A DNA stretch of 64,000 nucleotides from Ignavibacteriota bacterium (GCA_016212665.1 JACREZ010000015.1:1-64000), one strand, 5' to 3'; positions 51,411 through 62,045 are shown, counted from the first letter of the stretch. Numbers and translations: made by a program. Notes: generated from the letters alone by a model not told the origin.

Positions 51411-54400
51411 ATGAACAAAACTCTAATTCTCATTACTCTGTTATTACTTGCAACAACCGTTTCGTTGGTTGCGCAGGATGAAGCGCGTTTGCTTCGTTTC
51501 CCAACAATCTATGGAAACCAAATCGTGTTCAGTTACGCAACTGATTTGTACACGGTTTCCGCTACGGGCGGCGTTGCACGAAAACTTACTAACGATGAAG
51601 GCGTAGAACTCTTTGCCCGATTTTCTCCCGACGGCAAGTGGCTCGCTTTCACCGGACAATACGACGGTAACACCGAAGTCTATCTGATGCCATCGCAAGG
51701 CGGCGTTCCCAAGCGGCTTACCTACACAGCAACGCTTGGTCGTGACGATGTCTCTGACAGAATGGGACCGAACAATCTCGTCATGGGATGGAAGCACGAT
51801 AACAAAAGCATCGTCTTCCGTTCGCGCATGAAAGAGTTCAACGATTTCAAAGGACAACTCTATCTTGCATCGGTTGATGGCGGCTTGGTGGAAAATCTCC
51901 CGTTGCCCCGCGGCGGTTTCTGCTCGTACTCTCCCGACGACAAGAAACTCGCGTACAACCGAATCTTCCGCGAGTTCAGAACATGGAAACGATATCGCGG
52001 CGGCATGGCTGACGATATTTCCATTTATGATTTTGAAACAAAGAAGACTGAAAACATCACGAATAATCCTGCGCTCGACATTATCCCGATGTGGAGCGGC
52101 AATAAAATCTATTTCATCTCCGACCGTGACGAAGCAAAACGAATGAATTTGTATTCGTATGATTTGACATCGAAGGAGACGAAGCAACTCACGACGTTCA
52201 AGGATTATGACATCAAGTTCCCGTCGCTCGGTGATAAAGCAATTGCGTTTGAAAACGGCGGCTACATTTACAAGTTTGATTTGGCAACTGAGAAAACGGA
52301 GAAAGTTTCTATCAGGATTGATGATGATATGGTCGGAAGCCGCGGCGGAATTTTGAAAGTCAATGACCAAGTCACCAACTACGAAATTTCTCCCGACGGC
52401 AAGCGTGCATTGTTCGGCGCACGCGGTGATGTATTCACGGTTCCGGCAAAGAACGGAGTTGTTCGGAATATCACGTCAACGCCCGGCATCCATGAACGAA
52501 ATTCAAAATGGTCCCCTGATGGAAAATGGATTGCGTACATCTCCGATGCAAGCGGTGAAGATGAAATTTATATAGAGCCGCAGGATGGAAGCGCGCCGCC
52601 AACACAACTCACAAAGAATGGTGATTCGTACAAATTTCAAATCTATTGGTCGAACGATAGCAAGAAGCTTTTGTGGGCTGATAGAAAACAACGCCTGCAA
52701 TTTGTTGATGTTGATTCCAAAGACATAACGCTTGTTGCTGAATCCAAAGCATTTGAATTCAATCAATACGGATGGTCTCCGGATAGCAAATGGATAACGT
52801 ACACGATGCCTGAGGTTGAGATGATGAATAAAGTGAATCTCTATTCGCTTGAGAGCGGAAAATCAACTGCAGTAACCGATGGTTGGTACGATGCTTCGCA
52901 GCCGGTCTTCAGTTCGGATGGAAAATATTTATTCTTTGTTTCAGACCGTGACTTCAACCCACTCTACAGCGCGACAGAATGGAATCATGCGTATCAGGAT
53001 ATGTCGAGAATTTATTTCCTAACGCTGGCGAAAGATACCGAGTCGCCATTCAAACCGAAGAGCGATGAAGTGTCAATCAAAGAAGAAAAGAAGGAAGAAA
53101 AGAAAGACGCGAAGGATAAGAAGGAGAAGAAAGATGAAGAGAAGAAAGAGGATAAAGTTGTTGTCAAAGTTGACCTTGACGGATTGAAAGACCGAATCGT
53201 TGGTTTGCCGATTCAAGCGGCGAATTACGGAAATGTGAATTCCGTCGGTAACACTCTTTACTACACAAGACGAGGAAGCAAAGATGAACAAACACAATTC
53301 ATGATATATGATTTGAGCGAGCAGAAGGAAACCAATCTTGGTGAAATCGGCAGTTATGAAATTTCCGCTGACCAAAAGAAAATGCTTGTTTCGAAAGACC
53401 GTTCATATGCAATTATTGATTTGCCGAAATCGAAAATCGAAATGAAAGACAAACTCGATTTGAGCGGCATGGAAGTGAAACTCGACCGCAAAGGCGAGTG
53501 GAATCAAATCTATAACGAGTGCTGGCGGCAGATGCGTGATTTCTTCTACGACCCGAACATGCACGGTGTTGATTGGAAAGCCATGCAGAAAAAGTATGCA
53601 CCGTTAGTTGAGTATGTAAGTCATCGTGTTGATTTAACCTACATCATCGGTGAAATGATTGGTGAATTAAATGTTGGTCATGCGTACGTCGGAGGCGGTG
53701 ATTATCCCAAAGCACCGCGTGTTCCTCTTGGATTGCTTGGTGCGGAACTTGAGCGAGATGCCTCATCGAACTATTATCGCATCAAGAAAATTCTGAAAGG
53801 ACAAAACTGGGAGAAGAGTAAGCGTTCTCCATTGACGGAGATTGGCGTCAATGTGAAAGAGGGCGATTACATTCTTGCTGTTGATGGAAAATCAACTAAG
53901 GAGATGAACAACATCTATGAAGCATTAGTAAACACAGCAGGCAAACAAGTGAAATTGAAAGTCAATTCGGATGCAAATGAAAAAGGGAGCCGTGATGTTG
54001 TTGTTATTCCGACAGACAATGAAGCGTCGCTCTATTACTATACGTGGGTACAAAACAACATCAGGAAAGTTGACGAAGCAACGAATGGAAAAGTCGGATA
54101 CATTCATATTCCTGACATGGGCGTGAATGGTCTGAATGAGTTTGTCAAATATTTCTATCCGCAGTTGAAGAAGAAAGCGCTTATCATAGATGACCGCGGA
54201 AATGGTGGTGGAAATGTATCTCCTCAAATCGTCGAACGCTTACGGCGTGAAGTTGCAATGATTAGTATCGCGCGCAACACTGTTCCCACAACCGACCCCG
54301 ACGCAATGGTCTGGGGACCGAAAGTTCTTCTTCTTGATGAGTTCTCTGCATCTGATGGAGATATTTTTCCGTATCGTTTCAAGAAATATAAACTTGGTAA

Positions 54401-54692
54401 ACTCATCGGCAAGAGAAGTTGGGGCGGAGTTGTCGGGATTCGCGGCTCGCTTCCGTTGCTCGATGGAGGATTTCTGAACAGACCGGAGTTTTCGCGATTT
54501 GGTCTTGATGAACAGAATTGGATTATGGAAGGATATGGTGTTGACCCGGATATTGTTGTTGATAACGATCCGGCAAAAGAATATGCCGGAGTGGATGAGC
54601 AACTTACCAAAGCAATCGAGGTAATTCTTGAGGAACTCAAGACTCAAGAGAAGAAGTTGCCGCCTGTGCCGAAATATCCTGACAAACGGTAA
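51411..54692 (+). CDS. Exported tricorn-like S41 protease
   Basis: About 1093 aa from ATG 51411 (MNKTLILITLLLLATTVSLVAQ signal peptide, given in part: TLILITLLLLATTVSLVAQ); the extra 15 residues from 51366 are unlikely. Two propellers of PD40 blades (FSPDGKWLAFTG, WSPDGKWIAYIS) come first, then a long Lys/Glu linker near 565-590. A C1 helical domain, a PDZ-like region (GVNVKEGDYILAVDGKS) and the S41 core follow, with DDRGNGGGNV and the nucleophile serine in EFSASDGDIFPY. Tricorn-family enzymes trim peptides, here probably in the periplasm. Confidence 0.9.
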   Translation: MNKTLILITLLLLATTVSLVAQDEARLLRFPTIYGNQIVFSYATDLYTVSATGGVARKLTNDEGVELFARFSPDGKWLAFTGQYDGNTEVYLMPSQGGVPKRLTYTATLGRDDVSDRMGPNNLVMGWKHDNKSIVFRSRMKEFNDFKGQLYLASVDGGLVENLPLPRGGFCSYSPDDKKLAYNRIFREFRTWKRYRGGMADDISIYDFETKKTENITNNPALDIIPMWSGNKIYFISDRDEAKRMNLYSYDLTSKETKQLTTFKDYDIKFPSLGDKAIAFENGGYIYKFDLATEKTEKVSIRIDDDMVGSRGGILKVNDQVTNYEISPDGKRALFGARGDVFTVPAKNGVVRNITSTPGIHERNSKWSPDGKWIAYISDASGEDEIYIEPQDGSAPPTQLTKNGDSYKFQIYWSNDSKKLLWADRKQRLQFVDVDSKDITLVAESKAFEFNQYGWSPDSKWITYTMPEVEMMNKVNLYSLESGKSTAVTDGWYDASQPVFSSDGKYLFFVSDRDFNPLYSATEWNHAYQDMSRIYFLTLAKDTESPFKPKSDEVSIKEEKKEEKKDAKDKKEKKDEEKKEDKVVVKVDLDGLKDRIVGLPIQAANYGNVNSVGNTLYYTRRGSKDEQTQFMIYDLSEQKETNLGEIGSYEISADQKKMLVSKDRSYAIIDLPKSKIEMKDKLDLSGMEVKLDRKGEWNQIYNECWRQMRDFFYDPNMHGVDWKAMQKKYAPLVEYVSHRVDLTYIIGEMIGELNVGHAYVGGGDYPKAPRVPLGLLGAELERDASSNYYRIKKILKGQNWEKSKRSPLTEIGVNVKEGDYILAVDGKSTKEMNNIYEALVNTAGKQVKLKVNSDANEKGSRDVVVIPTDNEASLYYYTWVQNNIRKVDEATNGKVGYIHIPDMGVNGLNEFVKYFYPQLKKKALIIDDRGNGGGNVSPQIVERLRREVAMISIARNTVPTTDPDAMVWGPKVLLLDEFSASDGDIFPYRFKKYKLGKLIGKRSWGGVVGIRGSLPLLDGGFLNRPEFSRFGLDEQNWIMEGYGVDPDIVVDNDPAKEYAGVDEQLTKAIEVILEELKTQEKKLPPVPKYPDKR

Positions 54693-54714
54693 AATATTTA
54701 TTTATTGTTTTGAT

Positions 54715-54755
54715 AAAGCCTCAGTCTGAAAAAGATTGGGGCTTTCTTCTTTTTG
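54715..54755 (+). terminator. Rho-independent terminator after the tricorn-like gene
   Basis: AAAGCCTCAGTCT pairs with AGATTGGGGCTTT at 11 of 13 positions, followed by a T-rich tract. The stem resembles the one at 58.37 kb. Confidence 0.8.
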
Positions 54756-54875
54756 GGGTATGTACCGTCCTATAATATGTTGACACTGTAGGATGTAATA
54801 TATGATTGCACAATATTTACGGTTGTTTTAGACTATGATGTTCGACAACAGATAGACAATTTTTTACAAAATCTA

Positions 54876-54904
54876 TTGACATATTCATTCATGTTAATTA
54901 TATT
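54876..54904 (+). promoter_or_regulatory. Sigma70-type promoter with long leader
   Basis: TTGACA (54876-54881), 17-bp spacer, TATATT (54899-54904), nearly consensus. It lies about 280 bp before the T9SS propeller gene at 55184. The interval 54.69-55.18 kb holds no gene, only this promoter, the terminator before it and the hairpin at 55052. Confidence 0.65.
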
Positions 54905-55051
54905 ATGCCCGGTTTGACAATCATATTGATTGTGATTCTCAAATTTACTGAAGTAACATTAGTACTGAGGTACTATTGAGAAAATATCATTCTCTCCTCC
55001 GGTTCTTTCCTATCATTGTAGTGTTGTTCTTTTTACAGACTTGTAACAAGT

Positions 55052-55074
55052 AAAATAGTAGGCTACTATTTTTT
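55052..55074 (+). terminator. Terminator-like hairpin in the leader of the propeller gene
   Basis: AAAATAGTAG-GC-TACTATTTTTT is a perfect inverted repeat ending in a T-tract. It stands between the predicted promoter and the start codon, so it could attenuate the gene or end a short transcript of about 165 nt. Confidence 0.5.
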
Positions 55075-55183
55075 CTGTATCGCTATGACATTATTGAGTC
55101 ATAGATTACGTTAGAAGATAAATTCGTAGCACTCCATAATTTCTTTATTAAATATTTATTAAACAAAACAAAGGATAACACCT

Positions 55184-58100
55184 ATGAAAAATTCTCATAT
55201 TATTTTTTTGATGGTTGCAGTCGTTATTACTTTATTTAGTGGTGCATCACTGCTCCCTGCTCAAACTATCCAAGATAATCTTTGGGTTACGAACGGAGCT
55301 GTATATTCCACAGTTCGTACTGGTAACACAATTTACATCGGGGGACAATTCTCACAAGTAGGACCAGCAACAGGTTCTTGTGTCAACATTAATTCAAGTA
55401 CAGGTATCCGAGATGCCGATTTTCCAAGATTCAACGGAACCGTGTATGCAGTTGTTGCAGATGGTTCCGGGGGGTGGTACATCGGTGGAAATTTTACGAT
55501 GGTGGAAGCCACTGCACAAAAATATCTTGCACATATACTTTCCGATAACACTTTGGATGCAACGTGGTCTCCAAATCCAAATGGTTATGTAACAGAACTT
55601 GCATTATATGGTTCATACATTTATGTTGCCGGTCAATTTACAGTGATAGGCGGGCAATCAAGAACGAAGCTTGCTCAGATAGAACTTTCTACGGGCTTAG
55701 CGACTTCGTGGAATCCTTCACCAAGTAACACTGTATCATGTCTCAATATAAATAGTACCGGTACCACGCTATACGTTGGAGGTGCATTTACGACGATAAG
55801 TAGTTCAACGAGAAACCGTATTGCTTCCTATTCAATTCCTTCGGGGAGTTTAAGTAGCTGGAATCCTACTGCAACGGGCTCTGTTTCTGCCATTGAAATA
55901 TCCACATCAACAGTATATGTGGGTGGAAATTTTACTACGATAGGAGGACAGCCAAGGAATTATATTGCTGAACTTGATGCTTCAACAGGAAATGCAACAA
56001 CATGGAATCCGAATGCAAACAGTTCCGTAGTAGCGTTAGCAAAAAGTGGAAATTATGTCTATGCAGGAGGATATTTTACAACCATGGGAGGTAATACGGT
56101 ACATTATTTTGCACGTATTAATACAACTTCGGGTTATGCTTCTAGTTATGCAAATCCAAATGACTACGTGTACACAATAACAGTATCCGGTGCAAAATTG
56201 TATGTCGGGGGAGGGTTCACTACTATCGGAGGCGAATCGAGAAGGTATATAGCGGCACTCGATATTGATGGTCAGATTGCTACATCGTGGAGTCCGAGTT
56301 TGAACGGCTCGGTCAGGACAATTGCATTAAATGGAACCGATGTTTGTACCGGCGGTACTTTTTCCAGTATGGGAGGAGTCCAAAGATATGGACTCGCGGC
56401 AATTGATGCTTTGAGTGGTGAAGCGACAGAATGGAATCCGGAAACGAATGGATATATCTTAAGTATGGCACTCTCTGGAAATACTCTCTATATAGGTGGT
56501 CAGTTTTCAAGCGTTGGCGGAGAATATAGAAATTCCCTTGCCGCCGTTGATGCATCAACGGGAAGTGTATCAAGTTGGAATCCGAATGTCGAAGGTGAAG
56601 TTTGGACGATGCTCTTATCAGGAACAAATCTATTTCTTGGTGGAGATTTTTACACCATAGGGGGAGTAGCAAGACAATTTCTTGCTTCTGTTGATGCAAC
56701 TACAGGTAACCCAACTAGTTGGAATCCAACATTGGACGGTTCCGCACGGGCATTACTTCTTTCCGGTTCAACACTCTACATAGGTGGAGAATTTACCACG
56801 ATAAATTCTCAGGTCAGACAGTTTCTTGCCGCATTTGATGTCGGTACAAGTTCATTGAAAAGTTGGAATCCAGCTGCTGATGGTCCCGTTTATGCACTTG
56901 CCTTGTCAGGCAATACAGTGTATGTCGGAGGAGATTTTTTGACTATCGGTTCCCAGACAAGACAATTCGTGGGAGCGATAGATGGCAGTACGGGCGACCC
57001 GACAGCATGGAATCCTATGTCAGATGTTACCGTTCGTTCGTTGGCTATCTCAGGAAATAATGTTTATGCTGGCGGTGATTTTGGAGTGATAGGAGGACAA
57101 ACACGATATGGCTTGGCATGTCTTGATGGTACAACGGGAAATGCGACAACATGGAATCCAAGTAATGATTACGCGTCGTTATTTTCAATTGTTTTATATG
57201 GACAAACTGTATATATCGGAGGTGAATTTTGGAGTATGGCAAATTCTTCGCATGCATATTTCGCAGGCATATCCGATACAAGTATGTCGTTCTCAGGAAC
57301 ATCTGCGGTTAAGTACAGAACATTCACCCCTGATACTTTAGGATATATTTATTATCAGAAGCCTGCAACGCGTCCGAAATATCCGAACACTGCGAATGTC
57401 ATCTATGAAACGTATAAGCGAATGCCAACAGCCCTCTTACGTGTTGGAAAACCCGGTCAATACAATCTGGGGCTAAAAGAAAAAGCCTATGTCCAACCCA
57501 AAGCCTATACGGACGTATTGAAAACATTGCTTAAAGGAACTACGATTCATACCGGGACTGCTCGAGGATTAGATTTTGATAACAAAAATGCTCTTTTAGT
57601 CAAAAAATATCTTTCACTGGATCCGGTGAAACACAACAATACCCTGTTAGCAAATTTAATGGCTCTCCAAGTAAATATTGCAGCAAGCGATACCGGAGTA
57701 ACACCCTATGGTTTTGCTGACCTTGTGTACGATGAAGGAAGCGGTAATCCATTGAGTGGTATGACAATGGATGAGATTGCAGAGTATGCAAATAATCTTA
57801 TGTCAAATTATGAATATCAACCGTTGAGCGTCTATGAAAATATTGATACAACGGTTAATAAAATAAATGAAGCATTTTCCGGAACGTTTGATACGACTTC
57901 ATGGATAGTTGGGACTAAACTGAGAGTTAAGGGGACTAAAGAACTTGGAAGGGTAGCATTTCTAAGAACAAGCACTGTCTCACGTTCAAGAATAATTCCG
58001 ACGGCATCGTATGAGGATATGCTACCATCAATGTATTCGTTAAGGCAGAACTATCCCAATCCCTTCAACCCGACAACGACTATACAATTCGAGTTAGGAC

Positions 58101-58330
58101 AGAATTCACTTGTAACGCTAAAGATATATAACATGCTCGGACAAGAAGTGGCGACATTATTAGACCGTGATGAAATGTATGAAGGACAACGCGAGGTAAC
58201 ATTCAATGGAAAAGAATTAGCTTCGGGTGTGTACTTCTATCGGCTTGTTGCCGAAGGTATTTCGGAGAATAGTGAAGAAAGTCAGTCGAAGAACTTTATT
58301 GAAACGAAAAAAATGGTTCTGGTAAAATAG
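55184..58330 (+). CDS. Secreted repeat propeller protein with T9SS sorting domain, paralogue
   Basis: 1048 aa. Signal peptide (IIFLMVAVVITLFSGASLLPAQ), then [24 protein letters not shown]..., very like the start of the 10.5-kb protein. About 14 repeats follow in which VYVGG-x-FTTIGG-x-RR and NPNANSSV recur, but they are much more diverged than in the paralogue. Residues about 710-930 form a separate region (MPTALLRVGKPGQYNLGLKEKAY). The end is [16 protein letters not shown]...YFYRL...KKMVLVK. It is a surface or secreted protein with unknown ligand, placed before a sensor kinase pair. Confidence 0.85.
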   Translation: MKNSHIIFLMVAVVITLFSGASLLPAQTIQDNLWVTNGAVYSTVRTGNTIYIGGQFSQVGPATGSCVNINSSTGIRDADFPRFNGTVYAVVADGSGGWYIGGNFTMVEATAQKYLAHILSDNTLDATWSPNPNGYVTELALYGSYIYVAGQFTVIGGQSRTKLAQIELSTGLATSWNPSPSNTVSCLNINSTGTTLYVGGAFTTISSSTRNRIASYSIPSGSLSSWNPTATGSVSAIEISTSTVYVGGNFTTIGGQPRNYIAELDASTGNATTWNPNANSSVVALAKSGNYVYAGGYFTTMGGNTVHYFARINTTSGYASSYANPNDYVYTITVSGAKLYVGGGFTTIGGESRRYIAALDIDGQIATSWSPSLNGSVRTIALNGTDVCTGGTFSSMGGVQRYGLAAIDALSGEATEWNPETNGYILSMALSGNTLYIGGQFSSVGGEYRNSLAAVDASTGSVSSWNPNVEGEVWTMLLSGTNLFLGGDFYTIGGVARQFLASVDATTGNPTSWNPTLDGSARALLLSGSTLYIGGEFTTINSQVRQFLAAFDVGTSSLKSWNPAADGPVYALALSGNTVYVGGDFLTIGSQTRQFVGAIDGSTGDPTAWNPMSDVTVRSLAISGNNVYAGGDFGVIGGQTRYGLACLDGTTGNATTWNPSNDYASLFSIVLYGQTVYIGGEFWSMANSSHAYFAGISDTSMSFSGTSAVKYRTFTPDTLGYIYYQKPATRPKYPNTANVIYETYKRMPTALLRVGKPGQYNLGLKEKAYVQPKAYTDVLKTLLKGTTIHTGTARGLDFDNKNALLVKKYLSLDPVKHNNTLLANLMALQVNIAASDTGVTPYGFADLVYDEGSGNPLSGMTMDEIAEYANNLMSNYEYQPLSVYENIDTTVNKINEAFSGTFDTTSWIVGTKLRVKGTKELGRVAFLRTSTVSRSRIIPTASYEDMLPSMYSLRQNYPNPFNPTTTIQFELGQNSLVTLKIYNMLGQEVATLLDRDEMYEGQREVTFNGKELASGVYFYRLVAEGISENSEESQSKNFIETKKMVLVK

Positions 58331-58372
58331 TGCCACGAATTGAAACACATCACTAAATAATGAAAACAGATG

Positions 58373-58402
58373 AGCCTCAGTTTTATTAACTGGGGCTTTT
58401 TT
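58373..58402 (+). terminator. Rho-independent terminator after the propeller gene
   Basis: AGCCTCAGTT-TTATT-AACTGGGGCT with one G-T pair, followed by TTTTTTATT. Confidence 0.85.
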
Positions 58403-58403
58403 A

Positions 58404-58620
58404 TTAGTAACTGATGTTACGCAAGCATGTAATTTCAAGGAAAAAATCCTAAATCATAATATCGAAACCCTAAACAAATTCTAATCTCGAATGTTCAAAC
58501 TTCAAATTCACCTTAAAACAGAGGTTTAGTTTTTTGAATTTTGGATTTGTTTAGTTTTTCGTATTTCGATATTAGGATTTTTGACGTCAAACAACGGTGT
58601 TGCGTAACTTCAGTTAGTAA
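58404..58620. mobile_element. MITE-like palindromic element
   Basis: The ends TTAGTAACTGATGTTACGCAA (58404-58424, minus strand of the right end differs at two positions) and TTGCGTAACTTCAGTTAG (from 58600) are inverted copies, 19 of 21 matching. Inside, AAAAATCCTAA...ATATCGAAA on the left mirrors TTTCGATATTAGGATTTTT on the right, with further words such as TAAACAAAT / ATTTGTTTA. About 217 bp, no coding capacity, just before a sensor kinase gene. Confidence 0.65.
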
Positions 58621-58667
58621 TGTTGTGATGAGGTTGAATTTTCAATCCCAAATGAATATCTTACACC

Positions 58668-61600
58668 ATGAAACAGAGATTCTGTGGATGTAGTGATTCT
58701 CGGTATGTGATGAAGTACGTGTTGTTCTTCATCGTCTCATGTGTGCGTTTGTTCGCACAGGAGCCGCTTTTCACAGAAGATTGGAGATGGTCTCACTTTA
58801 CGACAAAATCCGGGTTGCCGTCGAACAATGTGTTACAGATTTTTGAAACAGAAGATAGTACGATCTGGGTGAACACCACCGAAGGGATAGCATGGTTTGA
58901 TGGTTATGAGTTTAATAAAGTTCTTCTTCCCAATCGGAAAGATAGTTATCAATCATTTATCAGGTCGGTACGGGGAGAGAACTTAGTAGTGTTCTCGATG
59001 AAATCTGTTTTTTGGGGAAATAAAAACGGATTCAGGGAGATACGCGAACTTCAACAAACACAATTTATGGAGGCGGTGCAAAACAACACATTGTTGTTTT
59101 TGAAAAATGATTCCATTTTCAGTTATACACAGGGGGAAATTTCTGTCCCCTTAATTATTCCCGGCTATTTTCAAGGTACGGTGTCTGAGTTTGGAAAAGT
59201 GAAGAATGGAAGTCTCTGGCTGAAAAGTACAATGGGAATTTATAAACTCCGGGATACAGTATGGCAGTTACTGCTTCCCTCCCCGGAAGGAATTTTTATC
59301 ATCAACGGGATAGAAGAAAATTCGGCAGGGTATGGGGCGCTTGCAATCGTCAATCCGTTGAGTCATCAGGGACTCTGGGAATGGAATAAGAGTGTACGCC
59401 CGACACTTTACATGAGTACCGATGCGACATTTACCAATTCATTCGATATTGATTTGAACGGCAATATTATTACGGTCGAAAAAAATAATGAGATACGAAT
59501 CAAACAGATTGGAAAATGGAAGTCGTATTCACGATTGAATCCCCTCATGAAAAATCCCCGAAGCGTTTTTATCTCGAACCATAATGATGTTTGGTTCGGC
59601 GGGGAAAACGGCATGTTTGTGTATAAAGTTCAGCAATCCCGGTGGAACTTATTGGGACATCCATCCATGATGAAGAGAAACATGGTGAATGAGATTGTTA
59701 TCATGCCCGATGAACAAATCTGGCTTGCGACCGCCGATGGAATAGAAATTCTCGGACCGGGCAATCGAAGAAAATGGATTCGGAATGTTTTAGGAAAAAG
59801 TATCGCCGGGGTAACAGGGATGGACGTTGATGAGAAGGGAAATGTCTGGATATCGAGCGGCTCAGCGTTTAGCGGCTTATATCAATGGAACGGAAAAAAA
59901 TGGAAGCACCATCCTGTAACCGGCAGCCAGACGGAAATCTATTTTCATAAGATTACAAAAGATAGACAACAACAATTATGGTTTCTGCCTTTGTCAGCAA
60001 GAGAAAATTCGTATTACAAAAAACTTACTCCCTATCGCTTAGTGAACGATACAATAAAACCATGGACGGAAATTGCAGGCAAAGAAAAATTACGGCTCTA
60101 CTCGTTTGTCGAAGATGCTCATGGCGGAAAATGGTTCGGCACGATTACGGGATTGCAACGTTGGAAAGAAGGTACTATCGGACTGTGGGAAGTATTATAT
60201 TCGAATTTGAAAAAACCCAGAATTTTTACACTGGCATATGGACCTAACGATAATATTTGGTTTGGTGACCAGGACGGCGGCGGCGGATTAGGATATGTTA
60301 ACCAAAAAGATTCTATCGGATATTTTACTTCGCGTGATGGGTTGGTCAATGATAATATCTGGGACCTCGTGGTTGATTCATCCGGCGTACTCTGGATTGC
60401 GACGGAACGCGGGCTTGGCAGTTATAATCAGGGGGAGTGGAGAATCTATGATGAACGGAGCGGGTTGAAGTACCCGTTCATTTGGCCCATCGTTCCCCGG
60501 AGCGAGAAAGTGTATGTCGGCACGCTGGGAGGCGGACTTGCAATTCTTGACAGAACGATTCCAATTCCTCCTTCTCCGAGAATCAAGTTAGAAGAGCCGA
60601 TAATTGAAGAAGCGAAAACTACCATTCAATGGAAGGCGCTTGCTTTTAATGGAGAGTTGCCTCCCGATGAGGTACAGACACGGTACCGGCTGAACGATGA
60701 AGAATGGTCGGCATGGAATACGCAACGAAGCATTACGTACCAGAAACTAGAACCGGGGAATTATCATTTTTATCTGCAGGCGCGTGGTGTGTTCGGACAG
60801 TACGACACACCCGGGAAGCAGGTATTCTTTACAATCCAACCTCCGCTCCTTAAACGCCCGGTATTCTTTCTCCCGATTGGAACGCTTTCATTATTGAGTA
60901 TCATTTTTGCAGTCAGTTATTTTGTCCGCAGAAGAAAATCGGAAGCGGCGCTCAGGCGAAGCGAAGAACGATTTCGTACGATTACCGAAACCTCGCATTC
61001 GGCAATTTTTATTTTTGCCGATTCACGACTGTTGTTTGTCAACAGCGAAGCATGTCGTTTGACAAAGTTTACGGAAGATGAACTTCTCCGGAAATCGTTC
61101 ATGCAACTACTTGCTACCGATGAACAGCAATCCAATGATAGCGGAATTGCAAGAATGAAATACCGGGGCGATTCCATCAAACGCTTTGAAGGAAAAATTC
61201 ATTGCGCCGATGGTTCCGACAGATGGGCGGATTTTATTCTCGGTTCCATTACCTTTGAAGGAAAAGAGGCGACCATTGCTACCGCATTCGATATTACGGA
61301 GAGAAAACAATCCGTTGTTCAGTTGATGAAATACCAACACGAACTGAGAACGTTGACAGCACAACTTTCAATTTCCGAAGAACAGGAACGAAGAAAGATG
61401 GCAACGTATCTCCACGATTCCATCGGGGCGACGCTCGCATTTTGTAAAATTAAACTCGGCGAACTGCAAGCCGGTATTTCTTCCGACACCAATCTGAGCG
61501 TGTTCAAAGAAATACGGGAGATGCTTACCCGCGCAATTCAGGATACCCGCTCACTGACGGTTGAATTGAGTCCGCCCATTCTATATGAATTAGGACTTGT

Positions 61601-62045
61601 TCAGGCGCTTGAGTGGCTCGTTGAGAAAATGATGACGGAACATCGTATTCAATTTGAATTCCACGATGATAAAGAGCCGAAGCCGCTCGAAGACGAAGTA
61701 AAGGTAATGCTCTTCCATGCTGTCCGGGAACTCTTGGTCAACATCATCAAACACGCACGGGCGACACGCGTTACAGTCACCACGCAATGTAAGGGACATC
61801 ATCTTGAAATTTCCGTTCACGACAACGGCGTCGGGTTTGACAGTACACAGGTTCTCGATGCGGCTCGTTCCAAATCGTGGAGAACATCAAAGATGGGATT
61901 CGGAATTTTCAATATCCGTGAGCGCATTTCACACATCGGCGGTGAAACAATCATCCAATCCCGAACAACAGCAGAGAACAAACGCGGAACGACGATTCGG
62001 TTACTCATCCCGCTTTCACTACATTCCATCGGTGAATATTCCTGA
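58668..62045 (+). CDS. Propeller-type sensor histidine kinase, copy 2
   Basis: 1125 aa, paralogous over its whole length to the kinase at 44.9 kb. After a hydrophobic N-terminus come propeller repeats (GLPSNNVLQIFETEDSTIWV; GLVNDNIWDLVVDSSGVLWI), Y_Y_Y domain (TRYRLNDEEWSAWNTQRS), a membrane helix near 745, PAS (EERFRTITETSHSAIFIFA), HisKA_3 with His916 in MATYLHDSIG and HATPase (VHDNGVGFDS, MGFGIFNIRERI). It starts at ATG 58668; a second ATG at 58710 (MKYVLFFIVSCV) gives a cleaner signal peptide and may be the true start. It pairs with the regulator at 62.1 kb. Confidence 0.92.
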   Translation: MKQRFCGCSDSRYVMKYVLFFIVSCVRLFAQEPLFTEDWRWSHFTTKSGLPSNNVLQIFETEDSTIWVNTTEGIAWFDGYEFNKVLLPNRKDSYQSFIRSVRGENLVVFSMKSVFWGNKNGFREIRELQQTQFMEAVQNNTLLFLKNDSIFSYTQGEISVPLIIPGYFQGTVSEFGKVKNGSLWLKSTMGIYKLRDTVWQLLLPSPEGIFIINGIEENSAGYGALAIVNPLSHQGLWEWNKSVRPTLYMSTDATFTNSFDIDLNGNIITVEKNNEIRIKQIGKWKSYSRLNPLMKNPRSVFISNHNDVWFGGENGMFVYKVQQSRWNLLGHPSMMKRNMVNEIVIMPDEQIWLATADGIEILGPGNRRKWIRNVLGKSIAGVTGMDVDEKGNVWISSGSAFSGLYQWNGKKWKHHPVTGSQTEIYFHKITKDRQQQLWFLPLSARENSYYKKLTPYRLVNDTIKPWTEIAGKEKLRLYSFVEDAHGGKWFGTITGLQRWKEGTIGLWEVLYSNLKKPRIFTLAYGPNDNIWFGDQDGGGGLGYVNQKDSIGYFTSRDGLVNDNIWDLVVDSSGVLWIATERGLGSYNQGEWRIYDERSGLKYPFIWPIVPRSEKVYVGTLGGGLAILDRTIPIPPSPRIKLEEPIIEEAKTTIQWKALAFNGELPPDEVQTRYRLNDEEWSAWNTQRSITYQKLEPGNYHFYLQARGVFGQYDTPGKQVFFTIQPPLLKRPVFFLPIGTLSLLSIIFAVSYFVRRRKSEAALRRSEERFRTITETSHSAIFIFADSRLLFVNSEACRLTKFTEDELLRKSFMQLLATDEQQSNDSGIARMKYRGDSIKRFEGKIHCADGSDRWADFILGSITFEGKEATIATAFDITERKQSVVQLMKYQHELRTLTAQLSISEEQERRKMATYLHDSIGATLAFCKIKLGELQAGISSDTNLSVFKEIREMLTRAIQDTRSLTVELSPPILYELGLVQALEWLVEKMMTEHRIQFEFHDDKEPKPLEDEVKVMLFHAVRELLVNIIKHARATRVTVTTQCKGHHLEISVHDNGVGFDSTQVLDAARSKSWRTSKMGFGIFNIRERISHIGGETIIQSRTTAENKRGTTIRLLIPLSLHSIGEYS

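Noticed and set aside
51444-52370. 308-codon open frame on the minus strand
   Set aside because: It lies wholly opposite the tricorn-like protease, has no family motifs, and results from codon bias of the real gene.
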